Numbered from the stretch's first letter, positions 1-7,244 are shown. The stretch: DNA of 9,539 nt from JBBRNH01 sp038247465 (GCA_038247465.1 JBBRUV010000184.1:1-9539); one strand, 5' to 3'. Numbers and translations: made by a program. The notes: a model not told the origin generated them from the sequence alone.

Positions 1-1119
1 CACGGTATTTTTCAGAACATCCTGCAAATGGACGGCGAAAAAATCGTGTCGAGTGAGCAAACCATCGGCTACATTCACCGGGCGTTTGAGAAAATCGCAG
101 AACGCCGACCTTTCTACCAAATCACGACCCTGACCGACCGGATGAATTATTGTTCGTCGCCGATCAATAACATGGGTTGGTGGATGACGGTGGAGAAATT
201 ACTTGGTGTGGAGGTGCCAAAACGGGCGCAGTACATCCGGGTAATTATGATGGAATTGGCCCGGCTGTCTGACCACCTGATCTGCAACGGCATTTTGGGT
301 GTTGACGCAGGCGCGTTCACGGGCTTTTTGTATATTTATCAGGAGCGCGAACATATCTACGAAATCTATGAGGAAATGTGCGGAGCGCGGCTCACCACCA
401 ACATGGGTCGTATCGGCGGTATGGAGCGTGACCTCTCGCCAACGGCTATCCGAAAGGTAAAAGAACTGATTCCGCGTTTCCGCAAGGTGCTGACCGAGTT
501 TGAAAACCTTTTCAACCGCAACCGTATTTTTATGGATCGGGTGATTGGTGTAGGCGGTATTACGGCAGAACGGGCGTTGAGTTATGGTTTCACCGGCCCC
601 AACCTGCGGGCGGCCGGCGTTGATTACGACGTTCGGGTAATGAATCCGTACTCGTCATATCAGGATTTTGATTTCGAGATTCCAATTGGGCAAAACGGTG
701 ATACATATGACCGATTTATGGTCAGGAATGCCGAAATGTGGGAAAGCCTGCGGATTCTGGAACAGGCCATTAATAACCTCCCCGAAGGCCCGTATTTTGC
801 CGATGCTCCGCAGTATTATTTGCCGCCCAAAATGGAGGTATATAAAAACATGGAAGCCCTGATTTATCACTTCAAGATTGTAATGGGTGAGATTGACGCG
901 CCCGTTGGTGAGGTGTATCACGCAGTGGAAGGCGGAAACGGCGAATTGGGTTTTTACCTTATCAGCGACGGTGGCCGCGCTCCCTACCGGTTGCACTTCC
1001 GCCGTCCGTGCTTCATTTATTACCAGGCATATCCAGAAATGTGCGTCGGCACCACGCTTTCCGATGCCATCGTGACCCTGAGTAGCCTGAACGTGATTGC
1101 TGGAGAATTAGACGCTTAG
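1..1119 (+). CDS. nuoD: NADH-quinone oxidoreductase subunit D (complex I 49-kDa subunit), 5' partial
   Basis: NuoD sits at the junction of the hydrophilic arm and membrane arm of complex I and forms much of the quinone-reduction pocket. The frame is open from base 1; the first ATG, at 28, is internal. The window begins inside the HPxTHG motif, so roughly 20-40 N-terminal residues are missing. Two residues known to line the quinone site in Thermus Nqo4 (His38, Tyr87) are both present: the His of THG at bases 1-3 and the Tyr of the RMNY motif at 148-150. Their 49-residue spacing is the same as in Nqo4. Other family landmarks are VEKLLG, RVIMMELARLSDHL, RIGGMERDL, GVDYDVR and the C-terminal GELGFYLISDGG and GELDA stretch. 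Unlike normal nuoDE spacing, an extra gene starts 12 bases after the stop. Identification is firm. Confidence 0.97.
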   Translation, partial: HGIFQNILQMDGEKIVSSEQTIGYIHRAFEKIAERRPFYQITTLTDRMNYCSSPINNMGWWMTVEKLLGVEVPKRAQYIRVIMMELARLSDHLICNGILGVDAGAFTGFLYIYQEREHIYEIYEEMCGARLTTNMGRIGGMERDLSPTAIRKVKELIPRFRKVLTEFENLFNRNRIFMDRVIGVGGITAERALSYGFTGPNLRAAGVDYDVRVMNPYSSYQDFDFEIPIGQNGDTYDRFMVRNAEMWESLRILEQAINNLPEGPYFADAPQYYLPPKMEVYKNMEALIYHFKIVMGEIDAPVGEVYHAVEGGNGELGFYLISDGGRAPYRLHFRRPCFIYYQAYPEMCVGTTLSDAIVTLSSLNVIAGELDA

Positions 1120-1131
1120 ATTTTTCACTTT

Positions 1132-1560
1132 ATGAAAAACTGGCCTGAAATCGTGTTCAACTCCCATTACCTAACTGCCGTAGAGGTTAAAAGGTCATTA
1201 GCAACCGGCGATATTATGGAAGCGGAAGCTGGAATAGACGAACTAATTGATGCGATGGCACGAGCTGACCGTCGGGCTGTGAAGAGCCAGCTTATCCGAT
1301 TGATGAAACACATCATCAAGTGGCAAATGCAACCCGAAAAACGTTCATGGAGTTGGATAAAAACCATCCAGAATGCTCGCGTTGAGATTCAGGACATTCA
1401 GGAAGAAACGCCGTCTATCAGCCGCGAAGCATTGATTTCGCTCTGGGAACGGGCCTTCGGCCTGGCAACAATAGAGGCCGAAGAAGAAATGAACGGGATG
1501 AACTCAACCGTACAATCGCTCACCTGGGAAGACGTTTTTGATGACGAATATTTGCTCTAA
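1132..1560 (+). CDS. DUF29-family protein inserted between nuoD and nuoE
   Basis: This is a 142-residue soluble protein with no signal peptide or membrane segment. I recognise it as DUF29-like from its core at residues 57-86: a His followed by IIKWQ, then QPEKRSWSW and a TIQNAR segment. The C-terminal WEDVFDDEYLL matches the acidic, aromatic end usual in that family, and the length is normal for it. DUF29 proteins are common in cyanobacteria and some other bacteria and have no established function that I know of. The gene starts 12 bases after nuoD and ends 3 bases before the nuoE ATG, so it is almost certainly co-transcribed with them. It is not a complex I subunit. GC is about 49% by hand count, below samples of the nuo genes. 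It shares a skeleton with the protein at 3896-4318. The family call is from memory of the motif, so it is fairly but not completely sure. Confidence 0.8.
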   Translation: MKNWPEIVFNSHYLTAVEVKRSLATGDIMEAEAGIDELIDAMARADRRAVKSQLIRLMKHIIKWQMQPEKRSWSWIKTIQNARVEIQDIQEETPSISREALISLWERAFGLATIEAEEEMNGMNSTVQSLTWEDVFDDEYLL

Positions 1561-1563
1561 TTC

Positions 1564-2064
1564 ATGATAACCGAAGCATACACAAGTATCGAATTTACGC
1601 CCGAACGGTTGGCAAAGGCCAACGAGGTAATTTCCCGTTTTCCCGAAGGCAAACAAAAATCGGCCCTGCTACCCTTGCTGCACATTTTGCAGGAGCAGGA
1701 AGGATGGACATCTGCCGAAGGCATGGATTACGTGGGCCAACTGCTTGGCATAGAGCCGATTGAGGTTTATGAAGTGGCTTCTTTCTATACCATGTATCAC
1801 CTCAAGCCCGTTGGCAAGCACGTGATTGAATACTGCCGGACGGGGCCGTGCTGTCTGATGGGGGGCGAGGAGGTCTATGCTCACCTGAAACAACGGCTCG
1901 GTATTGATACCGGACAAACCACCGTTGACGGGCATTTTACACTTAAAGAAGTGGAGTGTCTGGCGGCCTGCGGCATGGGGCCGGTATTCCAGATTCGAGA
2001 GCAATACTACATGAACCTGACGAATGACAAAGTGGACGATATTATTGATGATTTGTTGAAGTAG
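1564..2064 (+). CDS. nuoE: NADH-quinone oxidoreductase subunit E (24-kDa, 2Fe-2S N1a)
   Basis: NuoE is a peripheral subunit of the NADH dehydrogenase module and carries the binuclear cluster N1a beside the FMN of NuoF. The 166-residue protein has the helical N-terminal half of the family, including PEGKQKSALLPLLHILQEQ and the VYEVASFYTMYHLKPVG segment. The thioredoxin-like 2Fe-2S domain follows. Its four expected ligands are Cys91 and Cys96 (C-x4-C, in YCRTGPC) and Cys132 and Cys136 (C-x3-C, in ECLAACGMGP). Length is normal for the family. The ATG at 1564 lies 3 bases after the stop of the DUF29-like gene, with no clear Shine-Dalgarno sequence, as is usual in Bacteroidota. The next gene is not nuoF but the Uma2-like insert, 38 bases downstream. 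Confidence 0.97.
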   Translation: MITEAYTSIEFTPERLAKANEVISRFPEGKQKSALLPLLHILQEQEGWTSAEGMDYVGQLLGIEPIEVYEVASFYTMYHLKPVGKHVIEYCRTGPCCLMGGEEVYAHLKQRLGIDTGQTTVDGHFTLKEVECLAACGMGPVFQIREQYYMNLTNDKVDDIIDDLLK

Positions 2065-2102
2065 TAAGTGGTTGACAGTGAACGCCTGAAAATGAGAAAC
2101 GT

Positions 2103-2513
2103 ATGCTCGAAATTCCTACATACTTGGGCGTAAATGCATCCCGCGACCATCAGCGAATTATTTCCAGGCTAACGGCTCGTTTATACGTGCTTCCGGTAAC
2201 GGGTCAAATTCCATACGAACCGTTGCCGGAAGCAATGATTGATGATGCTAAAACCAGCCCTACTCCTGATATTATTCTCTGCGACAAGACCGAGGGTGAT
2301 AACATAGTTATTATTGAGGTAGCGGGGAAAAGGTCTAAATCTGATTTTATCAAGATCGGGGACCTGGTGGGTACATACGAAGTCCCGGAAGGATTCGTGT
2401 ACAACTACCAGAAAAAAACGTGGCGTAAGTACAAGTTGGGTGTTGGCGAAGTATTCGACCGCCCTTCTTTCTGTGAATCAATAGGTTATGATTTAGATGA
2501 ATTTGTCAAATAG
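2103..2513 (+). CDS. Uma2-like / PD-(D/E)XK nuclease-fold protein inserted between nuoE and nuoF
   Basis: This is a 136-residue soluble protein. The pattern resembles the Uma2 (DUF820) group of the PD-(D/E)XK nuclease superfamily. Near the N-terminus is a DHQRIISRLTARL helix, then YEPLPEA, then Pro55-Asp56 in a TPDIILCD strand. Glu72 follows in an IVIIEVAGK strand, with Lys76, Asp81 and Lys84 after it, and a later VPEGFVYNY strand corresponds to the usual 'GV.EYW' region. Asp56, Glu72 and a nearby Lys are the candidate catalytic residues. It is shorter than typical Uma2 proteins (about 190 residues), so it may be a minimal or divergent member. Activity and target are unknown. It lies 38 bases after nuoE and 6 bases before the nuoF ATG, co-oriented with both. 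GC is about 45% by hand count, clearly lower than in nuoF. The fold call is moderately sure; whether it is an active nuclease is not. Confidence 0.68.
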   Translation: MLEIPTYLGVNASRDHQRIISRLTARLYVLPVTGQIPYEPLPEAMIDDAKTSPTPDIILCDKTEGDNIVIIEVAGKRSKSDFIKIGDLVGTYEVPEGFVYNYQKKTWRKYKLGVGEVFDRPSFCESIGYDLDEFVK

Positions 2514-2519
2514 GTAATA

Positions 2520-3860
2520 ATGGGCAAGAAAATTCTCACCGAACACATCGCCGTTCCCGGCATCGAAACCTACGAGGTATATCGGCAACAGGGCGGCTAC
2601 ACAGGTCTCGAAAAGGCCATCAAAAACATGACCCCCGAATCGGTGGTCGAAGAAGTGAAAAAAGCCGGGGTTCGTGGCCGGGGCGGAGCGGGTTTCCCGA
2701 TGGGTATGAAGTGGGGGTTTATCGCCAAACCCGAAGGTGTGCCGCGCTACCTCGTCTGCAACGCTGACGAGTCGGAACCCGGCACATTTAAGGATCACTA
2801 CCTGATGAAGAATATCCCCCACTTGCTTATCGAGGGGATGATTATTTCGAGCTTTGCCCTGGGTGCAAACACCGGATTTATCTACGTCCGGGGTGAGTTG
2901 ATGTACGTGATTCATATTCTCGAAAAAGCCATTGCCGAAGCAAAAGCGGCTGGGTTTCTCGGCAAGAACATCCTTGGCTCCGGTTATGACCTCGAATTAG
3001 TGGTACACCCCGGTGGAGGGGCTTATATCTGCGGAGAAGAAACGGCACTGCTCGAATCGCTGGAAGGGAAACGCGGCAACCCACGCAACAAACCGCCATT
3101 TCCTGCCGTAAAGGGCTTGTATCAATGCCCAACGGTGGTAAACAACGTGGAATCTATTGCCACCACACCCTGGATTATGAACAACGGGGGCGATGCGTAT
3201 GCTGCCATCGGCATTGGTCGCTCAACAGGAACGAAGCTGATTTCGGCATCGGGCCACATTAACAAACCCGGCGTGTATGAAATCGAGCTTGGCGTTTCGG
3301 TCGAAGATTTCATCTTTGCCGACGAATGGTGTGGCGGTATCCGGCCCGGCCACCGGCTCAAAGCGGTAGTTGCGGGCGGCTCATCGGTGCCGATTCTGCC
3401 CGCCGATAAGATTTTGACGACGGCAGCCGGCGAAAAACGCCTGATGACCTACGAATCATTGTCTGATGGTGGTTTCATTACCGGCACAATGCTTGGTTCG
3501 GGCGGGTTTATTGCTATGGACGAAACGGCCTGTGTGGTGCGAAATACCTGGAATTTTTCCCGATTTTACCACCACGAATCATGCGGCCAATGCAGCCCCT
3601 GCCGCGAAGGAACGGGCTGGATGGAGAAAGTTTTACACCGCATTGAACACGGTCACGGCCATCAGCAAGATATTGATCTGCTGGTTGACGTAGCCCGCAA
3701 AATCGAAGGCAACACAATTTGCCCACTCGGCGATGCCGCTGCGTGGCCCGTTGCCAGTGCCATACGGCACTTCCGCGACGAGTTTCAGTGGCACATTGAC
3801 CACCCCGTTGAGGCCACCCAACCCGGTGCGGTGTATAAGGGTGAGATGGCATTGGTGTAG
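2520..3860 (+). CDS. nuoF: NADH-quinone oxidoreductase subunit F (51-kDa, FMN and 4Fe-4S N3)
   Basis: NuoF is the NADH-oxidising subunit of complex I: it binds NADH and FMN and passes electrons to cluster N3. The 446-residue protein has the FMN/NADH-binding glycine-rich loop GRGGAGFP at residues 53-60 and CNADESEPGTFKD at 80-92. The GGGAYICGEETALLESLEG stretch is at about 165-183, and a PTVVNNVES motif at 204-212. The N3 ligands Cys355, Cys358 and Cys361 (SCGQCSPCREG) and Cys401 (ICPLGDA) are all present. Length is normal. The ATG at 2520 comes 6 bases after the Uma2-like gene. Hand-counted samples give about 57% GC, in contrast to the genes on either side. No frameshift or missing ligand was seen. 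Confidence 0.98.
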   Translation: MGKKILTEHIAVPGIETYEVYRQQGGYTGLEKAIKNMTPESVVEEVKKAGVRGRGGAGFPMGMKWGFIAKPEGVPRYLVCNADESEPGTFKDHYLMKNIPHLLIEGMIISSFALGANTGFIYVRGELMYVIHILEKAIAEAKAAGFLGKNILGSGYDLELVVHPGGGAYICGEETALLESLEGKRGNPRNKPPFPAVKGLYQCPTVVNNVESIATTPWIMNNGGDAYAAIGIGRSTGTKLISASGHINKPGVYEIELGVSVEDFIFADEWCGGIRPGHRLKAVVAGGSSVPILPADKILTTAAGEKRLMTYESLSDGGFITGTMLGSGGFIAMDETACVVRNTWNFSRFYHHESCGQCSPCREGTGWMEKVLHRIEHGHGHQQDIDLLVDVARKIEGNTICPLGDAAAWPVASAIRHFRDEFQWHIDHPVEATQPGAVYKGEMALV

Positions 3861-3895
3861 ATCAGAGCGGGACGTAATTAAATCCAGACACGACG

Positions 3896-4318
3896 ATGGA
3901 CGAACTGATGATGCTTCGCAAAATGGTTGAGGAGCGCGACTATGTTGGGGCGTTAGCCATCATTAGTGAACTGGATGAAATGGTGAAAGACGACAAAATC
4001 ACCAAAGTGGAGTCGTTTCTCCATATTTTGTTGCTTCACTTAATTAAGCAAAACGCCGAACAACGGACAACTAAATCCTGGAATAAGTCTATTCAAGTAG
4101 CTGCAAGAAGTATCCAGAAATCAAATAAGCGCCGAAGTGCTGGCGGGTCCTATCTAAAGTCAGAAGAGTTGCTGGAAACTATAGACGAAAGCTTTCCTGA
4201 TGCTCTTGAGGATGCGGCCTATGAAGCCTTTGAAGGAATATATTCGGCAGAACAGTTAGCGGCCATGATTAACCCAACGGAAATCAAGCAAAAAGCTATT
4301 GAACTTATTAAGCCCTAA
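3896..4318 (+). CDS. Divergent DUF29-family protein inserted between nuoF and nuoG
   Basis: This 140-residue soluble protein has no signal peptide or membrane segment. The start MDELMMLRKMVEERDYVGAL, the LLLHLIKQ helix at 45-52, the RTTKSWNKSIQVAARSI stretch at 57-73 and the ALEDAAYEAFEG segment at 103-114 look like the DUF29-related type often seen in cyanobacteria. Compared directly with the protein at 1132-1560, both show a skeleton of His-(I/L)-I-K, then a basic region ending Ser-Trp, then K(T/S)IQ.AR..I, with about one gap. The two are therefore probably distant paralogues, not copies of a recent duplication. The function is unknown. The gene begins 35 bases after nuoF and ends 9 bases before nuoG. 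GC is about 43% by hand count, the lowest of all genes here and well below nuoG, which suggests acquisition. Confidence 0.72.
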   Translation: MDELMMLRKMVEERDYVGALAIISELDEMVKDDKITKVESFLHILLLHLIKQNAEQRTTKSWNKSIQVAARSIQKSNKRRSAGGSYLKSEELLETIDESFPDALEDAAYEAFEGIYSAEQLAAMINPTEIKQKAIELIKP

Positions 4319-4327
4319 ATTATAGCT

Positions 4328-5401
4328 ATGGAAGACGTAAAGCCCCCACTATTTAAAGTCACGATTGACGGCATTGAGGTCGAAGTAGAGCCGGGAACGA
4401 CTATTATGCAGGCTGCCCGTAAAATTGGCCCGGCAGTAGCGCCACCCGCCATGTGCTATTATCAGCCCCTGAAAGGCTCTGGTGGCAAATGCCGCGCTTG
4501 TCTGGTTCGGGTGGCGGCTGGTTCGGCCAAAGACCCCCGCCCGATGCCCAAAATGATTGCCTCCTGCATTACGCCCGTGCAAGATGGTATGGTTGTTGAA
4601 AATACGACGAACCCCGCCGTGCTGGATGCCCGCAATGGCGTGGTTGAGTTTCTGCTGTTGAATCACCCGCTCGATTGCCCGGTTTGCGATCAGGCTGGTG
4701 AGTGCGACTTGCAAAACTTCGCCTTTGAGCATGGAAAAGTGGAAACGCGCACCGAAGAAGAACGCCGGACGTTTGAGAAACACGACCTCGGCCCCTTCAT
4801 TCAGCTTCACATGACGCGGTGCATTCTGTGCTACCGTTGTGTTTATACTGCCGACCAAATCACCAACAAACGCGTTCATGGCGTACTTGGCCGGGGCGAT
4901 GCCTCAGAAATCGGCACCTACATCGAGAAAGCAATTGACAATGATTTCTCCGGTAATGTGATTGACGTTTGCCCCGTTGGTGCGCTGACCGACAAAACCT
5001 ACCGATTTAAAAACCGGGTCTGGTTCTCGAAACCCGTTGACGCGCACCGCAATTGCCCGACTTGCTCTGGGGAGGTTACGCTTTGGTATCGGGGAGAGGA
5101 AGTGATTCGGGTAACGGCCCGCAAAAACGAATGGAATGAGGTGACAGCATTTATATGCAACACCTGCCGGTTTGAAACCAAAAAAACCAGTGACTGGATC
5201 ATTGACGGCCCAACGAAAGTCTCGCAGGCTTCGGTGATCTCGGCCAACAAATACCGCACCGACACCGTAAAACCGGATTTTGGCAAACGACTTGCAGCCG
5301 CGACCTACAAGGATATTCACGACGAGCGCGACACCGCACAGTTGCAGATTCAACAATTACCGCCGGAACGTTTTGCCAAAGCACTCCCCTCAGTGGAATA
5401 A
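4328..5401 (+). CDS. nuoG: Short NADH-quinone oxidoreductase subunit G (75-kDa) lacking the molybdopterin domain
   Basis: NuoG carries the electron chain from NuoF towards NuoI. At 357 residues this is far shorter than classical NuoG (about 700-900), because the molybdopterin-oxidoreductase-like domain is absent. Three modules are intact. A plant-ferredoxin-type 2Fe-2S domain has N1b ligands Cys43, Cys55, Cys58 and Cys80. The His-Cys region binds N5 through His113, Cys117, Cys120 and Cys126. The N4 ligands are Cys165, Cys168, Cys171 and Cys215. A vestigial Mo4Fe4S-like segment follows at about 240-285. It has Cys243-x2-Cys246, a Val at 250 where the third N7-type Cys would be, and Cys277-x2-Cys280 at the far end. 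Residues 290-357 form a Gln- and Lys-containing tail I do not recognise. I recall short NuoG proteins as normal in Bacteroidota, so this is probably functional and not truncated. nuoH follows after 18 bases. Confidence 0.93.
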   Translation: MEDVKPPLFKVTIDGIEVEVEPGTTIMQAARKIGPAVAPPAMCYYQPLKGSGGKCRACLVRVAAGSAKDPRPMPKMIASCITPVQDGMVVENTTNPAVLDARNGVVEFLLLNHPLDCPVCDQAGECDLQNFAFEHGKVETRTEEERRTFEKHDLGPFIQLHMTRCILCYRCVYTADQITNKRVHGVLGRGDASEIGTYIEKAIDNDFSGNVIDVCPVGALTDKTYRFKNRVWFSKPVDAHRNCPTCSGEVTLWYRGEEVIRVTARKNEWNEVTAFICNTCRFETKKTSDWIIDGPTKVSQASVISANKYRTDTVKPDFGKRLAAATYKDIHDERDTAQLQIQQLPPERFAKALPSVE

Positions 5402-5419
5402 CGTAACGTACTCAAAAAC

Positions 5420-6589
5420 ATGGATTTAGTCATTCTCGCCGTTAAAGGCATCATCATCCTCGCCATTTTTGGGCTGACGCTGCTGATTGCCACCTACTCG
5501 ACCTACGCAGAACGCAAAGTAGCCGGTTTTTTGCAAGACCGGCTTGGGCCAGACCGTGCCGGGCCCTGGGGATTGCTCCAGCCGATTGCGGACGCGGGCA
5601 AAATGTTCTTCAAAGAAGAATTTATTCCCTCGCAAGCCAATAAATGGCTGTTTATTCTCGGCCCGTGCCTAACAATGCTTACCTGCCTAATGGCAAGCGC
5701 AGTGATTCCGTTCGGTGACAGTGTGAAGTTTGCTTGGGATAACGTCAACTACACCGTACCGATTCAGGCTATGGAGATCAATATCGGCGTTCTGTACATT
5801 TTTGGCGTGGTTTCGCTCGGTGTATATGGTCTCATGGTCGGCGGTTGGGCCTCAAACAATAAATTTTCGCTGCTGGGTGCTATCCGGGCAGCCTCGCAGA
5901 ACATAAGCTACGAAATTGCGCTTGGTCTTTCGATGATCGCCATTCTGATGATGGCCGGGTCACTGTCGGTGCGGGCCATTGTGGAGCAGCAGGCAACGGC
6001 GGGGTTTCTGGGCTGGAATGTGTTTACGCAACCGCTTGGCTTTATCATCTTTCTGACGTGCGCCTTTGCTGAGTGCAATCGTACTCCATTCGATTTGCCG
6101 GAGTGCGAAACGGAGCTTGTAGGTGGTTACCATACCGAATACACCTCAATGAAACTCGGATTCTACCTCTTCGCCGAATATATCAACATGTTTGTGTCGA
6201 GCGCGTTTGTTTCGTCATTGTATTTTGGCGGATACCACTATCCGTTTGCGGCTAATGTGCATGAATTACTAACGGGTTCGCTGGGCGCGGTGGCCGGGCA
6301 TAACGTGGCAACGCTGCTGGGTACGGTAGTTTTTTTCGGTAAGATTTTCTTTTTCATCTTCTTTTTCATGTGGGTTCGGTGGACATTGCCGCGCTTCCGG
6401 TATGATCAACTGATGAACTTAGGCTGGAAATCACTCTTTCCGCTGGCCGTGCTGAACATTGTGGTAACGGGCTTCGGCTTGCTATACGACATCAAGTATG
6501 CCTCGTGGCTGATTATTTTGGGAACCGTTATTGCGGTTTTTGTATCATCGGCCCGCGCACCAAAACGGCAGATTATCACCAGTTCGTAG
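5420..6589 (+). CDS. nuoH: NADH-quinone oxidoreductase subunit H (ND1 homologue)
   Basis: NuoH is the membrane subunit that forms the entry of the quinone chamber and connects it to the proton-translocating arm. The 389-residue protein begins with a hydrophobic helix at 1-27, followed by AERKVAGFLQDRLGPDRAG (30-48) and GLLQPIADAGKMFFKEEF (51-68), the best-known NuoH signature. The acidic cytoplasmic loop ECNRTPFDLPECETELVGGY (218-237) and HTEYTSMKLGFYLFAEY are present, as is RWTLPRFRYDQLMNLGWK at 320-337. About eight hydrophobic segments can be picked out. The stop codon lies inside the first 10-mer of the palindrome at 6581-6662, and nuoI starts 87 bases later. Length is somewhat above the roughly 325 residues of E. 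coli NuoH, partly from a loop at about 268-300. Confidence 0.97.
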   Translation: MDLVILAVKGIIILAIFGLTLLIATYSTYAERKVAGFLQDRLGPDRAGPWGLLQPIADAGKMFFKEEFIPSQANKWLFILGPCLTMLTCLMASAVIPFGDSVKFAWDNVNYTVPIQAMEINIGVLYIFGVVSLGVYGLMVGGWASNNKFSLLGAIRAASQNISYEIALGLSMIAILMMAGSLSVRAIVEQQATAGFLGWNVFTQPLGFIIFLTCAFAECNRTPFDLPECETELVGGYHTEYTSMKLGFYLFAEYINMFVSSAFVSSLYFGGYHYPFAANVHELLTGSLGAVAGHNVATLLGTVVFFGKIFFFIFFFMWVRWTLPRFRYDQLMNLGWKSLFPLAVLNIVVTGFGLLYDIKYASWLIILGTVIAVFVSSARAPKRQIITSS

Positions 6590-6662
6590 TTTGAGGTTCG
6601 TGGTTGGCTGACGCAAGGTTGTCAGCACGTCAGCTAACCACGAACCTCACAAACCACGAACT
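6581..6662. repeat. Long imperfect palindrome between nuoH and nuoI, built from four copies of a 10-mer
   Basis: The inner arms 6592-6613 and 6628-6649 pair over 22 positions with a single G-T pair, around a 14-base loop (6614-6627). The pairing extends outward through about 6581-6591 with 6652-6662, with one mismatch and a two-base bulge. The arms contain the 10-mer gttcgtrgtt at 6582-6591 and 6596-6605, and its complement aaccacgaac at 6636-6645 and 6652-6661. The loop-side gctgac can also pair with gtcagc at 6621-6626, giving an alternative short hairpin. No T-run follows on the + strand, so it is not an intrinsic terminator of the usual kind. It could be a REP- or MITE-like element, or an mRNA stability or processing hairpin inside the operon. 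It also overlaps the nuoH stop codon. Confidence 0.9.
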
Positions 6663-6676
6663 ACAAACTCAACAAA

Positions 6677-7240
6677 ATGCAACTCACCAACCGCTCAAAG
6701 CAGGTCAGCCAGAAAGAGATGACGCTGGCCGAAAAAATGTACCTCCCGGCCATTGTACAGGGTCTGGGCATTACGATCAGCCACCTCTTCAAAAAGAAAG
6801 TGACCATCCGATACCCCGAAGTAAAGCGGTACCTGGGGCCGGTTTATCGGGGACATCACATCCTGAAACGCGACGAACAGGGCCGCGAACGCTGCACCGC
6901 CTGCGGGTTGTGTGCCGTTGCCTGCCCCGCCGAAGCAATTTCGATGGTGGCGGCAGAGCGCGTTAAAGGCGAAGAAAAACTGTATCGTGAGGAGAGATAC
7001 GCGGCTGTGTATGAGATTAATATGCTTCGGTGTATTTTCTGCGGCCTGTGCGAAGAAGCCTGCCCGAAACAAGCCGTGTATCTCCGTCACGATCAGATGG
7101 TGCCGGTTTTCAACGGGCGCGATCAGGTGGTGTATGGTAAAGATAAATTGGTCGAGAACATAAATGACCGTTATGTTCGTACCAACACCGAAGCCCAGGT
7201 AACGCCTACCGAACCCAGTTTATCACGATCAGTAGGCTAA
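6677..7240 (+). CDS. nuoI: NADH-quinone oxidoreductase subunit I (23-kDa, two 4Fe-4S clusters N6a/N6b)
   Basis: NuoI is a ferredoxin-like subunit that carries electrons from the NuoG chain to cluster N2 near the quinone site. The 187-residue protein has an amphipathic N-terminal region (TLAEKMYLPAIVQGLGITIS) that lies against the membrane arm, and then YPEVKRYLGPVYRGHH. Two 4Fe-4S motifs follow: Cys73, 76, 79 and 83 (CTACGLCAVACP) and Cys119, 122, 125 and 129 (CIFCGLCEEACP). In each, the fourth Cys sits before Pro, as expected. The last 20 residues, rich in Thr, Pro and Ser, are a non-conserved tail. The ATG at 6677 was chosen because it precedes the conserved amphipathic segment; upstream lies the palindrome. 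nuoJ starts 4 bases after the stop. Confidence 0.96.
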   Translation: MQLTNRSKQVSQKEMTLAEKMYLPAIVQGLGITISHLFKKKVTIRYPEVKRYLGPVYRGHHILKRDEQGRERCTACGLCAVACPAEAISMVAAERVKGEEKLYREERYAAVYEINMLRCIFCGLCEEACPKQAVYLRHDQMVPVFNGRDQVVYGKDKLVENINDRYVRTNTEAQVTPTEPSLSRSVG

Positions 7241-7244
7241 TCAA

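Noticed and set aside
1120..4327. Flanking direct repeats or target-site duplications around the three inserted genes
   Set aside because: By-eye comparison of the six edges showed no shared or duplicated sequence.
5390..5419. NuoG truncated by a premature stop
   Set aside because: nuoH starts 18 bases after the stop and no remnant of a molybdopterin domain is seen; short NuoG proteins are, to my recollection, normal in Bacteroidota.
6581..6676. Palindrome as an intrinsic terminator splitting the operon before nuoI
   Set aside because: No T-run follows the hairpin on the + strand, and nuoI and nuoJ continue the same pathway immediately downstream.
6604..6966. 120-codon + strand frame overlapping the palindrome and the 5' part of nuoI
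   Set aside because: It runs out of frame with nuoI, which has both 4Fe-4S motifs; the product is low in recognisable features and rich in Arg, Pro and Gln, as expected for a shadow.
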